A stretch of DNA of 13,577 nucleotides from contig JAITQV010000527.1 in NCBI GenBank assembly GCA_031288765.1, forward strand, positions 1 to 13,577. Direction: 5' to 3'. The stretch comes from Planctomycetaceae bacterium. Lineage in GTDB: Bacteria > Planctomycetota > Planctomycetia > Pirellulales > Thermoguttaceae. The position numbers and the translations under genes are program-made. Below the pieces are notes generated by a model, which saw only the letters and a program-made list of their open reading frames with translations, did not search any database and was not told the DNA's origin. Positions 5,739 through 13,531 of this stretch are shown one piece after another; position 1 is the stretch's first letter; the number at the start of each line of letters is the position of its first letter.

Positions 5739-8248
5739 GTTATTCTTAGCAAGGCGTCAATCATTTCGTTGGAAGTGGTCATAATTTTGGCGTTGGCGCG
5801 GTACATTGCGGAAGCAAGTATCATATTGACAATTTCGCCGCCGATATCGGTATTCGACAACTCCAACGCATTGCTTTTAATTGTTCCGGTGCCGCTCATT
5901 CCGGCAACCCCAATAATCGGTTCGCCGGAATTGGTACTCACCTGATACAAACTTTCGCCCGATTTGAACAACCCTTCCTGATTGCGGAATGTTGCCAACG
6001 GAATTTGTCCGAGGGTTCGGCGGGTGTCGCCGCCGACACTGTCGAATATCCCCCCAATCGTCCCGTCCTTGTCAATCGTAAAATCATACAACGTCCCCGC
6101 GCCCGCTCCGTCGTTGGTTGTTTGATACAATTCCGGCGTCTCCGTTGCGAGAGCCATTAAAGCGTCAAGGTTCATCTCAAACTCAAAATCCAACGGACTT
6201 ATTGCCGCTGTTTGGGTACGCTGCACGGAGATTCGGGTGTTGGAAGCGTCGATGAGACGTCCGTTTTGGTCAAAGCGGATTGTTCCTGTTCCGCTTGCAA
6301 TTGCCGAACCGTCAACCGGTTGGTTTGACGAAGAATCCGCATACCAACGGTAAACCGTTTCGGTGTTGCTTTTCGATTCCAACACCATTGTCAGCCGCAC
6401 ATCGATGGGTGTTCCGAGCGAATCGAACACTTGCAAATCGCTTGAAACACTGCTTCCGGCGGCGTCTTGTTTATTGTTGGGGTCTTGCCCCCAGCCGAGA
6501 TCAATCTGGCGGCTAAGACCGTCCGCCGTCTGCAAAACCATATCGTTGGCATCCAACTCCAACGCATTTTCCGCACCGCCGTTTCCGAGCAAATAAAACG
6601 AACCGTCAATCGTTGTTGAACCTTGCGAACCGTTGTTAACGGTTTTCCCGATGCTTCCCTGATCCGGCGGAATACCGTCGGCGGCGTTGCGAATCCCAAA
6701 CGATTCGTCCAGAAACTTCAGATAATCTCCCACCGTTGTCTCCGCCGTAATCTCCAACGTCTCCCAACGTAATTCCTCTCCGCCCTTGTTTGGTTTAAGG
6801 GTTAAGGTTCCTTCGCTGAAAACCCGAATGAAATCGCCGTTCTCATATTTACCGACATCGAGCAAACGGGTTGTGTTGTTAATATTAACGTTGCCTCGTC
6901 CGGCTTCGCTGACTTCGGGGTTATTGAGCAAGGCGGTGTCGGATGTCCGGTCGATTATTACGGCGTTTTGATCCATGTTGGGAATTTCGCCGACAAGACG
7001 AATGTTCGTCGGGTCAATACCGGATGTCCGGTAAATCCGCCTGCCCGTCCAACCGTCGGGGTTGTTTGCCGCATCCGCCGCCGGAATATCCGACAATAAT
7101 AATTGCCCGCCCAAATTGAGTTGAACTTCCTCGCCGATTTGAACCGGTCGGCTTTCATTTCCGGCGTTGTCCGTGTAAGTTAGATAATACGTGTAGCTTT
7201 CTTTGGCGTTCAACCGGTTTTGTTCGAGTTGCCGGTAATTGGGTTGCGAAGGGTCGGAAATGGAGGCGGTGGAGCGTGTATCGGTGAAGGTGTCGGTATT
7301 GGGGGCGAGTTCGGCAACCTGATAAAACGAATGGGATTCCGTTGCGTTGCCGGAATAGACGGCACGGTAAACCCGAAGCGAAGAATAGCCCGCAGGAATA
7401 TCAGGCAAATCCGTCAACGAAACGGCATTTTGACCGGATTGTACGGCGACAGGGTTTGTCGGAGCCGAATAATCCGATTCAACACCGTTGGCATCAACAA
7501 AGGCAAAACTGTAAAAATACGTTCCGGGTTCAACAGTTCCGGTGCCGGAATTTCCGCCGGCGGTTTGAGTTGTTTCGATGTTGGGAACAGAAAGAGGGGT
7601 TACCGTCAAACCTTGCCCGCTTTCCGGCAATGATTTTGAAAGATCGGTCATTGGGGCGGTTCTGAGGACGGTTCCTTGAGTTCCGGCGTCGCCCACCGCA
7701 TCAACAATGCCCTCTATCGTAATTTGTTGTGTTGCTTCGGCGATGTGCATTTCGCCGACAGGAATCCGCAAATTGGTCAATGTATCGGTTTGGATTCGGA
7801 ACTTGTCGTCAATCCCGTAACCCATAACATACATTCCGGTATTGGTAACCAAATCGAGATTGCCGTTAACATTTAAGGCTCCGTTTCGGGTGTAATATTG
7901 TTGGGTGTCGTTGGGCGCCCGAACAATTAAAAAACCGTTGCCGTTGATAGCGATATCGGTGTTGGTCATACCTTCTTTGAAGGAACCTTGGGAGAAGTCG
8001 GTGGAAACTCCGGCAAATTCGACGCCCATACCGATTTGTGTCGGGTTGGTTCCGGCGGAATATCCTTGACCGGCTGCGGTGCCGTAATGGTAGTTGTAAG
8101 CCAAAAAGGACGCAAAATCGGCTCGTTCTGCTTTATAGGCAATGGTATTGGCGTTAGCGAGGTTATCGCCGGAGACGTTGATGGTTTTTTCGGACGCTCG
8201 CATTCCCATGCTGGCAATATGAATTGCTGACGCTAAATTGAGTCCCAT
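5735..8248 (-). CDS. flgE: Flagellar hook protein FlgE, enlarged
   Basis: FlgE polymerises into the extracellular hook that joins motor and filament. The 837 residues compare with about 400 in enteric FlgE. The N-terminal rod domain (1-~45) carries the SGDNLANANTIAYKAERADF signature; residues ~75-180 are the hook core with NTDIAINGNGFLIVR and YYTRNGALNVNGNL; ~605-770 contains VFDSLGTPIDVRL and later hook-domain sequence; the C-terminal coiled coil (~780-837) has KSNALELSNTDIGGEIVNMI and YRANAKIMTTSNEMIDALL. Between ~238 and 445 sit two related beta-sandwich-like repeats (Y-Y-x-T/F-x-D-x-x-G-x-E-S, LSDIP or LPDIP, RxYR, ELxP/GEIP, DxRS/DRTSD) absent from short FlgE. I see no cysteine. ATG start; no clear Shine-Dalgarno. 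First flagellar gene here; flgD/fliK would be expected upstream but are not present. Confidence 0.95.
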   Translation of the reverse strand: MGLNLASAIHIASMGMRASEKTINVSGDNLANANTIAYKAERADFASFLAYNYHYGTAAGQGYSAGTNPTQIGMGVEFAGVSTDFSQGSFKEGMTNTDIAINGNGFLIVRAPNDTQQYYTRNGALNVNGNLDLVTNTGMYVMGYGIDDKFRIQTDTLTNLRIPVGEMHIAEATQQITIEGIVDAVGDAGTQGTVLRTAPMTDLSKSLPESGQGLTVTPLSVPNIETTQTAGGNSGTGTVEPGTYFYSFAFVDANGVESDYSAPTNPVAVQSGQNAVSLTDLPDIPAGYSSLRVYRAVYSGNATESHSFYQVAELAPNTDTFTDTRSTASISDPSQPNYRQLEQNRLNAKESYTYYLTYTDNAGNESRPVQIGEEVQLNLGGQLLLSDIPAADAANNPDGWTGRRIYRTSGIDPTNIRLVGEIPNMDQNAVIIDRTSDTALLNNPEVSEAGRGNVNINNTTRLLDVGKYENGDFIRVFSEGTLTLKPNKGGEELRWETLEITAETTVGDYLKFLDESFGIRNAADGIPPDQGSIGKTVNNGSQGSTTIDGSFYLLGNGGAENALELDANDMVLQTADGLSRQIDLGWGQDPNNKQDAAGSSVSSDLQVFDSLGTPIDVRLTMVLESKSNTETVYRWYADSSSNQPVDGSAIASGTGTIRFDQNGRLIDASNTRISVQRTQTAAISPLDFEFEMNLDALMALATETPELYQTTNDGAGAGTLYDFTIDKDGTIGGIFDSVGGDTRRTLGQIPLATFRNQEGLFKSGESLYQVSTNSGEPIIGVAGMSGTGTIKSNALELSNTDIGGEIVNMILASAMYRANAKIMTTSNEMIDALLRIT

Positions 8249-8302
8249 AATCTTGTAAATCTAACGGAAATCGGTCGAATGATTGGCTGACGAAAAAACG
8301 CT

Positions 8303-8341
8303 CAATCTTTATAATCGGACTTAGGCGAGAATAAAAAACTA
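8303..8341 (-). promoter_or_regulatory. Possible promoter upstream of flgE
   Basis: On the minus strand, TCCGATTATAAAG lies 60-70 bases before the flgE ATG. TTATAA could serve as a -10 with a poor TTTTTA -35 at 17 bases. TCCGATTA also resembles the sigma-28 -10 (GCCGATAA), but no TAAA lies at the required spacing. Weak call, made mainly because a cluster-wide promoter should be here. Confidence 0.25.
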
Positions 8342-8433
8342 ACTTTTTAGAACAACTCTAAAAAAATACCCAAACTCTTTATTTTAAGTTATCGGTGTTT
8401 AGTGAAGAGTGGAGGGCGGAGAGTTGATCGTGG

Positions 8434-8614
8434 GTATTTATTTGGTGATTTGTCCCGAAATTAGGGCTGAAAGCCCTCAATATATTAGCGTAGGGCAACA
8501 TATTAGTTTATAGTGAATAGTTAATAGTGGGGGATGCAAGCGGATTTCCCGTCTAACGGCAATAATTCCGCCTGAATACAGCCCTATTTTCGGGAAAAAC
8601 CGCTAAATAAATAC
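8434..8614. repeat. Palindromic element 1, copy C, interrupted
   Basis: The left half (8434-8477, GTATTTATTTGGT ... AGGGCTGAAAGCCCT) and right half (8580-8614, AGCCCTATTTTCGGG ... TAAATAAATAC) of element 1 are separated by 102 bp. Joining them after removing one AGCCCT restores a full ~73-bp element like copies A, B and E. AGCCCT occurs directly at both junctions (8472-8477 and 8580-8585), as expected of a 6-bp target duplication. Confidence 0.75.
8478..8579. mobile_element. Element-2-like sequence inserted into element 1
   Basis: The 102-bp insert contains TATAGTGAATAGTTAATAGT then GCAAGCGGA, and AACGGCAATAATTCCGC. The first matches the left arm of element 2 at 5631-5738; the second matches, in inverted orientation, the core of the motA-upstream copy (ATTGCCGTTGCGG region, 4818-4850). 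Its right AT-rich arm is missing, so it is a truncated or variant copy. It has no coding capacity, so movement would need enzymes in trans. Confidence 0.5.
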
Positions 8615-8645
8615 GGTTTTTTTCTAAAACTTGGGAGTATTCGTG

Positions 8646-8931
8646 AAAGACCGACGGACTTCCGTGAAAGATTCGGAGGTGTCTGCGAAAGATTTGGAGG
8701 TGTCCCCGAAAGACTCAGAGGTGTCCCCGAAAGATTCGGAGGTGTCCCCGAAAGACTCGGAGGTGTCCCCGAAAGATTCGGAGGTGTCCCCGAAAGATTC
8801 GGGGGTTTTTCCGGAAGACTCGGGGGTTTTTCCGGAAGACTCGGAGGTTTTTCCGGAAGACTCGGGGGTTTGTCCGGAAGACTCGGGGGTTTTTCCGGAA
8901 GACTCGGGGGTTTTTCCGGAAGACTCGGGGG
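8646..8931. repeat. 21-bp minisatellite, ~13.5 units in two subtypes
   Basis: Thirteen full 21-bp units plus 13 bases. Unit 1 is degenerate; units 2-7 are of the type AAAGATTCGGAGGTGTCCCC+G; unit 8 is a transition; units 9-13 are of the type GAAGACTCGGGGGTTTTTCC+G. Because 21 is a multiple of three, several frames on both strands stay open and look like Ser/Pro/Glu-rich repeat proteins, but none has a start site or non-repeat domain that argues for translation. Subtypes are block-ordered, as expected from local unit amplification. Confidence 0.85.
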
Positions 8932-8969
8932 CAATCGTTCGCCGAGCGATTGCGTCGGCGATAGCCGAC
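8931..8969 (+). repeat. GTCGGC/TTCGCCG hairpin-pair repeat abutting the minisatellite
   Basis: Two adjacent hairpins: AATCG-TTCGCCGAG-CGATT, then GC, then GTCGGC-GATA-GCCGAC. It belongs to the same family as 399-442, 5062-5120 and 9324-9368, but the first stem uses a different, still fully paired, sequence. It starts on the last base of the truncated last minisatellite unit, with no spacer. Confidence 0.75.
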
Positions 8970-9013
8970 AGTGAATTTATATGATGTTGGTTATTTTGAT
9001 TGCCTATCGGCAA

Positions 9014-9042
9014 GCGATGTTTCGGCGAAACATCGCCTACCT
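9014..9042 (-). repeat. GTAGGC-led single hairpin, short family member
   Basis: On the minus strand AAGGTAGGC is followed by GATGTTT-CGCCG-AAACATC. The stem is the same as in the left composite (399-442), but the second GTCGGC hairpin is missing. 8970-9013 and 9043-9082 hold no recognisable feature. Confidence 0.65.
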
Positions 9043-9082
9043 TGTGAATTGTTAATCGCAAGACAGGCGAATGATTGCCTTC

Positions 9083-9370
9083 AAGTCCCGCAAGGGACGA
9101 GATGTGCATAACCGTAGGTGGAGCGAAGCGCAACCTACGGATACACACCCCAAAGCCCTGCAAGGGCGAGATTATTATTGTGTCGGTTGATAATCTCGCC
9201 CCATGCGGGGCTTATGTTTTTTGGAGTCGTGATCCGGCGGTTGCGCTGCGCTCCACCGCCGGTTATGCACATCACACCCCTTGCGGGGTTAAAATTTCGG
9301 TTACCGTGTGGAAACGGAAATTAGTCGGCTAACGCCGACGCAACCGCTGCGGCGAACGGTTGCCTACCTT
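9083..9370. repeat. Composite hairpin repeat, right copy (inverted)
   Basis: The reverse complement follows 397-693 module by module: GTCCC-GCAA-GGGAC, CGAGATGTGCATAA, a CCGTAGGT/ACCTACGG stem (9112-9140), CCCTGCAAGGGCGAGATTAT, ATAATCTCGCCCC-ATGC-GGGGC, a CCGGCGGT/ACCGCCGG stem (9234-9262), TTATGCACATCACACCCC-TTGC-GGGG, and the GTCGGC/GGTAGGC hairpin pair (9324-9368). Differences are mostly substitutions in spacers; the hairpins remain paired. The two copies bracket the flagellar cluster in opposite orientation. Confidence 0.85.
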
Positions 9371-9380
9371 GTGATTGCCT

Positions 9381-9454
9381 TTATCTAGTCAGTGATTTGC
9401 CGCGAAAATAAGGGCTTTCAGCCCTCTTTTGGGGACAAACGACTGAATAAATAC
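9381..9454. repeat. Palindromic element 1, copy E
   Basis: Arms TTATCTAGTCAGT (9381-9393) and ACTGAATAAATAC (9442-9454) are imperfect; the central AGGGCTTTCAGCCCT (9411-9425) is intact. It abuts the composite repeat on the left and the putative promoter of the large gene on the right. Confidence 0.75.
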
Positions 9455-9462
9455 AAAACGAT

Positions 9463-9490
9463 TGCTCTTATATTAAACATCTATTATAAT
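9463..9490 (+). promoter_or_regulatory. Putative sigma-70 promoter of the large exported protein gene
   Basis: TTGCTC (9463-9468), 16-base spacer, perfect TATAAT (9485-9490). Transcription would begin near 9496-9498, which is after the in-frame GTG at 9492. That argues for the ATG at 9543 as the true start, leaving a leader of about 45 bases. Prediction only; the -35 matches three of six consensus positions. Confidence 0.5.
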
Positions 9491-9542
9491 AGTGAAATTG
9501 TTGTCCTTTGTTTATTTTGGTTTTATCAGCGGCATTATTCCC

Positions 9543-12500
9543 ATGACTTTGATTTTTCCGCTTATCAGCCGAATATGGCTGCCAATATTGACACTTTTCG
9601 GTGTTTGTTTTTTGGCGGCAGGTGTTGCGGCTCAACGCCCGGCAGTTCAGGAACTTACAGCAGAACACGTTAAAATTAATCCGGTTTCGCCAACTATTGA
9701 ACAGGCTCCGTTGGACGCCGTGGTTATCTTCAACTCCGAAGGAAAACGTTTGCTCTACCTCCCAAAAGGTTGGCCCTTGGAAGACTTGGACGATTTCTGG
9801 AATTTTCTTTTACGCGACCGAAAAAATCCGTTGCCGCCCTTTGGTTTGCGGGAGATTAATGTCGCCGGAAAAGTTGTTGACCGCCATGTCGAAACTGAAA
9901 TCCGAATCGTTCTGACAACATTCAATAACCGTCCGCTGCTCGTTCCAATCGGAATGAAAGAAGGTATCCTGCCCGTTAACGGAAAATCAAAACCGATATT
10001 TCGCGGACCGGGTTCTTTTGATTTGACCGTTGATCCTCAATCCGGTCAATACCTTGTGCTGATTCGCCCCCAACTCCCCGAATCCCCCAACAACCAACCG
10101 GAAAATTCCACAACAGCTTCCCCGACAACAGCTTCCCCGACAGAAGCTTCCCCGACAGAATTAGCGATGGAATCGGAATTATCGGTGCCATTGCCGGCAA
10201 AGTTGCCGATAATGCTGCCGACAATGTTGCCGGAAAAATTGCCGACAATGCTGCCGGAAGTATTACCGAACAGCCTGAAAAATAACACCACCGACAACAA
10301 TGATACAAAAGAAGAAAAAATTCCATTGGAACAGCATTACGAATTGATTTTGCCGCTTTGGTTTCCTCTGACACTCATCGGCAACGAAGAAAACCGGCTT
10401 GCCGTTTCATTTCCGCAAGCGGTTAGTTCGCAATTTGTGTTGTTGGTTCCTGAAAAGGAAATCGCCGCAACTGTTTCCCAAGGCGCATTACTCAACTCCT
10501 CCGAAATACCGGCTCAATCCGTCACGCAATTCAAAATATTGGGACTCAGTTCGGATTTTGAACTCTCATGGCGTAAGAAAAAAACGGAACCGCTCGATGA
10601 TCGTCCGGTTTTTTATGTTGAAGATGCTTTGATTAAAGTACAGTTGGAAGATAAATCAAATGTTTATGATGTGATTCTTCCGGTACGCAGTCCGTTGACC
10701 TCTGTTTTTGACCGGCTGCGTATCAGGTTACCGGCGGGAACGATTTTGGATCGTGAGACAACAGAAAAATATGCTGCCGGCGGATATTCCTTCGATTGGG
10801 TGAAAGACGAAACGGCGTCTTCTCCGCTTCTGGAAATCCGGCTTCCGCGAAAAACGTCCGGCTCCGTCAACATCCGTCTCAAAGCAATTCAACAACTAAA
10901 TACGGAAAAACAAGACGGTTGGCGTGATCTGAGCGGTTTTGAAGTTATCGGTGCGGAACGGCAATTCGGTTATCTTACCGCTACGGTTCCTACCGATATG
11001 CGGTCAAATTGGAAACCGGTTCGCGGTATCCGGCAAACAGAAGTTTCGGATGCCGCAACCTACGAAGAAATTGATGCCCGATTTGAATTTTTTTCGCAGC
11101 CGTTCCTGTTGCAAGGGCGTATTGTTTCGCCGCAGCCCCGAACCAACGTAAAACCGGAATATCAAATCGGAATCAATAAAGGTTCGCTTTCGTTGACGGC
11201 ACGGCTGGCGTTTGAAGTTCTGGGTTCCAAAACGGAAAGCCTGTCGGTTCGGCTGCCCGGTTGGAAATGGAACGGCGAAATCAAACCTGCCAATATTATT
11301 GATACGGTCGGAGTTGAGCAGGATGAAAACGGTCTCCTAACAGTTCCCTTTCGCACACCGACAGACGGTTCTTTCGAAATTGAATTCAAAGCCTATCGTT
11401 CACTGCCTGCGGAAGAAGGCGAAGAAAAACACCGGTTGGTTGTTCCTTTACCGCAACCTTTGGTAACATGGAGCGAACCGGCTCCGGTGGTGATTGTTCC
11501 GGCGGACAATGTTGAAGTGATTCCGATTGACGAAGATGCCGATTCCGCGCTGACGGCAACGGAACCGGAATCAGATAATTCCGTACCAAAACGAACTCTC
11601 GGATTAACACGCCGCAGCCGGCGTTCGCAAACAGTACGAATTGAAATCCCGGAACGGCAACAGGAACCGTTGTTTTACCGGACGGAACCGGTTGATGCCG
11701 TCTTTGTTGCGGATATTCGTTATCACCGCCAAAAAATTACGGCGGCAATGCGTACGGATATTCGGCTGCGTGATATGAATGATCAGGTTGATCAGATTAT
11801 TTCCTACGATGTTTCGTATGTTCCGGTTGAAAAATTGTATTTTCTCATTCCCAAATCGTTGGAAGAAAACGGACATTTGCAAGTGAAAATCGGAAACCGT
11901 CCGCTGGAATTACGCGATGTAACATTAACCGGAACAGAAACCGGTATGGAAAATTGGAGCCGGAAATTGGTGATGCTTCCCGAATCGTTGTTCAAATTTC
12001 AATTAGTGTTCCGGTATTCGATTCCGCCGGTTCCCATTGAATACGATATGACAACACCGTTTTCGTTATCGTTTATTCGTCCGGCGGAAACTTCGGTTTC
12101 CGATCATCGTGTCAATCTGATGGTTCCGCCGGGTTATCTGGTGGAACTTCATGACAACGCGGAGCGCCTCTGGAACACGGCAACACCGGATTCCTCAACA
12201 CTGGGAACAAGTTTCCAATCATCGCAAACACCGGATAAAATTTCATTGCTTATTTCGTTGTCCAACCATGCCGCTTTGGGAACAACCATCATAGAACGTG
12301 CTTGGCTGCAAACATGGCTGACCGGTTCACTGCGGCAAGATCGCGGAATTTATCTGATCACCAGCGACCGCGAATCCGTAACCATTAAACTTCCCTTGTC
12401 CGCCGGTAAAGGTAAAGTTTTTGTTTCGATTGATCGGACGCCTGTTCCTGCGGATGTTTCGTCTAAGGGCGAATTGACGATTCCGCTGACATTGGAACAA

Positions 12501-13214
12501 CGCCAACGTTCCGTTTTGGTCGAGATTATTTACCGGTTTCCGTTTGAAACGGTTCATAGTTCGGTCAATCTGGAGTTGCCTCATTTCAATTCGGAATCGT
12601 TAATCCGTTGCGAATATTGGCAGGTCATTCTTCCGCAAGACCGGCATATTCTTGATATTCCGGCAGGCTGGACGCCGGAATACCGTTGGGCGTGGAACAA
12701 CCTGTTTTGGGGACGTGTTCCTGCGCTTCAGAAAAAAGATATTGGTTTGCCGGACGATTCGCCGGAAAGTCCTGCGATTTCAACAAGATCAAACCAATAT
12801 TTGTTCAGCAGTCTTCATCCGGCTTTCGAAACATCGTTTTATATTGTCGGGCGTTCACTTATTGTACTGTTTTCGAGCGGTCTTTCACTTCTTATCGGTT
12901 TGGTACTGATTTATTTCCCGCGAACACGTTACGCCGGATCGCTTTTCGGACTTTGTGTTGCGTTATTGGCGGTTCTGTTTTACCGACCGGCTCCGGTGTT
13001 GCTCATGCTTCAGGCATCGTCATTGGGTGTTTTTCTGGCGTTGGGAGCCGCTTATGTTTACCGGATCGTGTATCACGAAGAAAAATGGGTGGTTCCTGTT
13101 TCAAGAACATGGGACAACTCCTCACAAACTTCGGAAGTGTATTCCGTAATCATTGATGACGAAACCGAACCGGAAAAAAAAGAAGAGAAAAAAGAATCTT
13201 CCAGCCAACCGTAA
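9543..13214 (+). CDS. Giant exported membrane-anchored protein of unknown function
   Basis: I do not recognise the family. From the ATG at 9543 the product has 1223 residues. Residues 1-~33 are a typical signal peptide (hydrophobic WLPILTLFGVCFLAAG, cleavage probably after VAA before QRP). Then follows a ~1070-residue, largely beta-strand-like extracytoplasmic region rich in alternating hydrophobic/polar segments, interrupted by low-complexity linkers (~189-244, SPTTASPTEASPTE and LPxM/LPxK repeats; ~670-705, acidic then Arg-rich). Near the C-terminus three hydrophobic segments (~1103-1125, 1132-1147, 1150-1177) and a charged Glu/Lys tail suggest anchoring with the tail in the cytoplasm. An upstream GTG (9492) would lengthen the N-terminus by 17 residues, but lies before the predicted transcription start. 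It is divergent from the flagellar genes and separated by 1.3 kb of repeats, so no functional link is implied. Large secreted or membrane proteins of this style are common in planctomycetes. Confidence 0.85.
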   Translation: MTLIFPLISRIWLPILTLFGVCFLAAGVAAQRPAVQELTAEHVKINPVSPTIEQAPLDAVVIFNSEGKRLLYLPKGWPLEDLDDFWNFLLRDRKNPLPPFGLREINVAGKVVDRHVETEIRIVLTTFNNRPLLVPIGMKEGILPVNGKSKPIFRGPGSFDLTVDPQSGQYLVLIRPQLPESPNNQPENSTTASPTTASPTEASPTELAMESELSVPLPAKLPIMLPTMLPEKLPTMLPEVLPNSLKNNTTDNNDTKEEKIPLEQHYELILPLWFPLTLIGNEENRLAVSFPQAVSSQFVLLVPEKEIAATVSQGALLNSSEIPAQSVTQFKILGLSSDFELSWRKKKTEPLDDRPVFYVEDALIKVQLEDKSNVYDVILPVRSPLTSVFDRLRIRLPAGTILDRETTEKYAAGGYSFDWVKDETASSPLLEIRLPRKTSGSVNIRLKAIQQLNTEKQDGWRDLSGFEVIGAERQFGYLTATVPTDMRSNWKPVRGIRQTEVSDAATYEEIDARFEFFSQPFLLQGRIVSPQPRTNVKPEYQIGINKGSLSLTARLAFEVLGSKTESLSVRLPGWKWNGEIKPANIIDTVGVEQDENGLLTVPFRTPTDGSFEIEFKAYRSLPAEEGEEKHRLVVPLPQPLVTWSEPAPVVIVPADNVEVIPIDEDADSALTATEPESDNSVPKRTLGLTRRSRRSQTVRIEIPERQQEPLFYRTEPVDAVFVADIRYHRQKITAAMRTDIRLRDMNDQVDQIISYDVSYVPVEKLYFLIPKSLEENGHLQVKIGNRPLELRDVTLTGTETGMENWSRKLVMLPESLFKFQLVFRYSIPPVPIEYDMTTPFSLSFIRPAETSVSDHRVNLMVPPGYLVELHDNAERLWNTATPDSSTLGTSFQSSQTPDKISLLISLSNHAALGTTIIERAWLQTWLTGSLRQDRGIYLITSDRESVTIKLPLSAGKGKVFVSIDRTPVPADVSSKGELTIPLTLEQRQRSVLVEIIYRFPFETVHSSVNLELPHFNSESLIRCEYWQVILPQDRHILDIPAGWTPEYRWAWNNLFWGRVPALQKKDIGLPDDSPESPAISTRSNQYLFSSLHPAFETSFYIVGRSLIVLFSSGLSLLIGLVLIYFPRTRYAGSLFGLCVALLAVLFYRPAPVLLMLQASSLGVFLALGAAYVYRIVYHEEKWVVPVSRTWDNSSQTSEVYSVIIDDETEPEKKEEKKESSSQP
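10110..10274 (+). repeat. In-frame short tandem repeats in the giant gene
   Basis: Two adjacent coding microsatellites: ~15-bp units containing CAGCTTCCCCGACA (10110-10161; SPTTA/SPTEA), then seven 12-bp units like CTGCCGACAATG (10191-10274; LPAK, LPIM, LPTM, LPEK, LPTM, LPEV, LPNS). Both periods preserve the frame. They form a probable flexible linker after the first beta-rich domain. Confidence 0.7.
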
Positions 13215-13255
13215 CACCAATGAATTACTCCATGAAATGTAATTGTCTATTTATT

Positions 13256-13447
13256 AACCACTGAATACACGAAATACACGGAAATTAGTAAATTGATAAG
13301 ATCACAAGTTTATTTTTTGAGAACACAAAATGAATACAATAACAAAAAAACCTTTTGTATCCTATTTCCTATAAATAAACTAACCTTGAAGTTGTACGTA
13401 AATTTATTACTATTACAAAGTCCGTGTGTTCCGTGTATTCTGTGGTT
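13256..13447. repeat. Inverted-repeat element with AACCAC...ACACGG ends
   Basis: The left arm (13256-13281) and right arm (13422-13447) are 26-bp inverted repeats differing at four positions; each begins AACCAC, then GAATACACG, and ends ACACGG. The 140-bp interior is AT-rich and without a gene. Similar CACGAAATACACGGAAA strings are widespread intergenic filler in environmental genomes. A small non-autonomous element or remnant is plausible. Confidence 0.6.
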
Positions 13448-13464
13448 CATAAATAAACGGTCAA

Positions 13465-13531
13465 GTGCAAGCGAAAATGGCACACTTGTGTGCATTTTTT
13501 TTGTCAACGGGTGTGCTATTTTCGCTTGCAC
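13465..13531. terminator. Long hairpin with nested intrinsic-terminator-like stem
   Basis: Arms at 13465-13485 and 13511-13531 pair over 21 bp with one mismatch (GTGCAAGCGAAAAT...GCACAC). Inside, GCACAC (13480-13485) can instead pair with GTGTGC (13488-13493), giving a short stem followed by eight T (13495-13502), the form of a rho-independent terminator for plus-strand transcription. It lies about 270 bp after the large gene. The two foldings share GCACAC and are mutually exclusive. The next 46 bases to the window end show nothing recognisable. Confidence 0.5.

Noticed and set aside
8314..8330. Sigma-28 promoter for flgE
   Set aside because: TCCGATTA resembles the -10 element, but no TAAA-type -35 occurs at about 15 bases.
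8646..8931. CRISPR array
   Set aside because: Units are contiguous 21-bp repeats with no unique spacers and no cas genes nearby.
8584..9163. Open frames on both strands through the minisatellite (e.g. 8631-8984 plus, 8584-8934 and 8624-9163 minus)
   Set aside because: They stay open because the 21-bp unit has no stop in several frames; they consist of repeat translation plus hairpin repeats and lack a credible start or domain.
9492..9542. GTG start for the giant protein
   Set aside because: It precedes the predicted transcription start and has no ribosome site; the ATG at 9543 gives a textbook signal peptide. Not excluded if another promoter is used.
12652..13156. Plus-strand frames inside the giant gene
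   Set aside because: Alternative frames fully inside a longer frame with signal peptide and membrane segments; no independent start signal.
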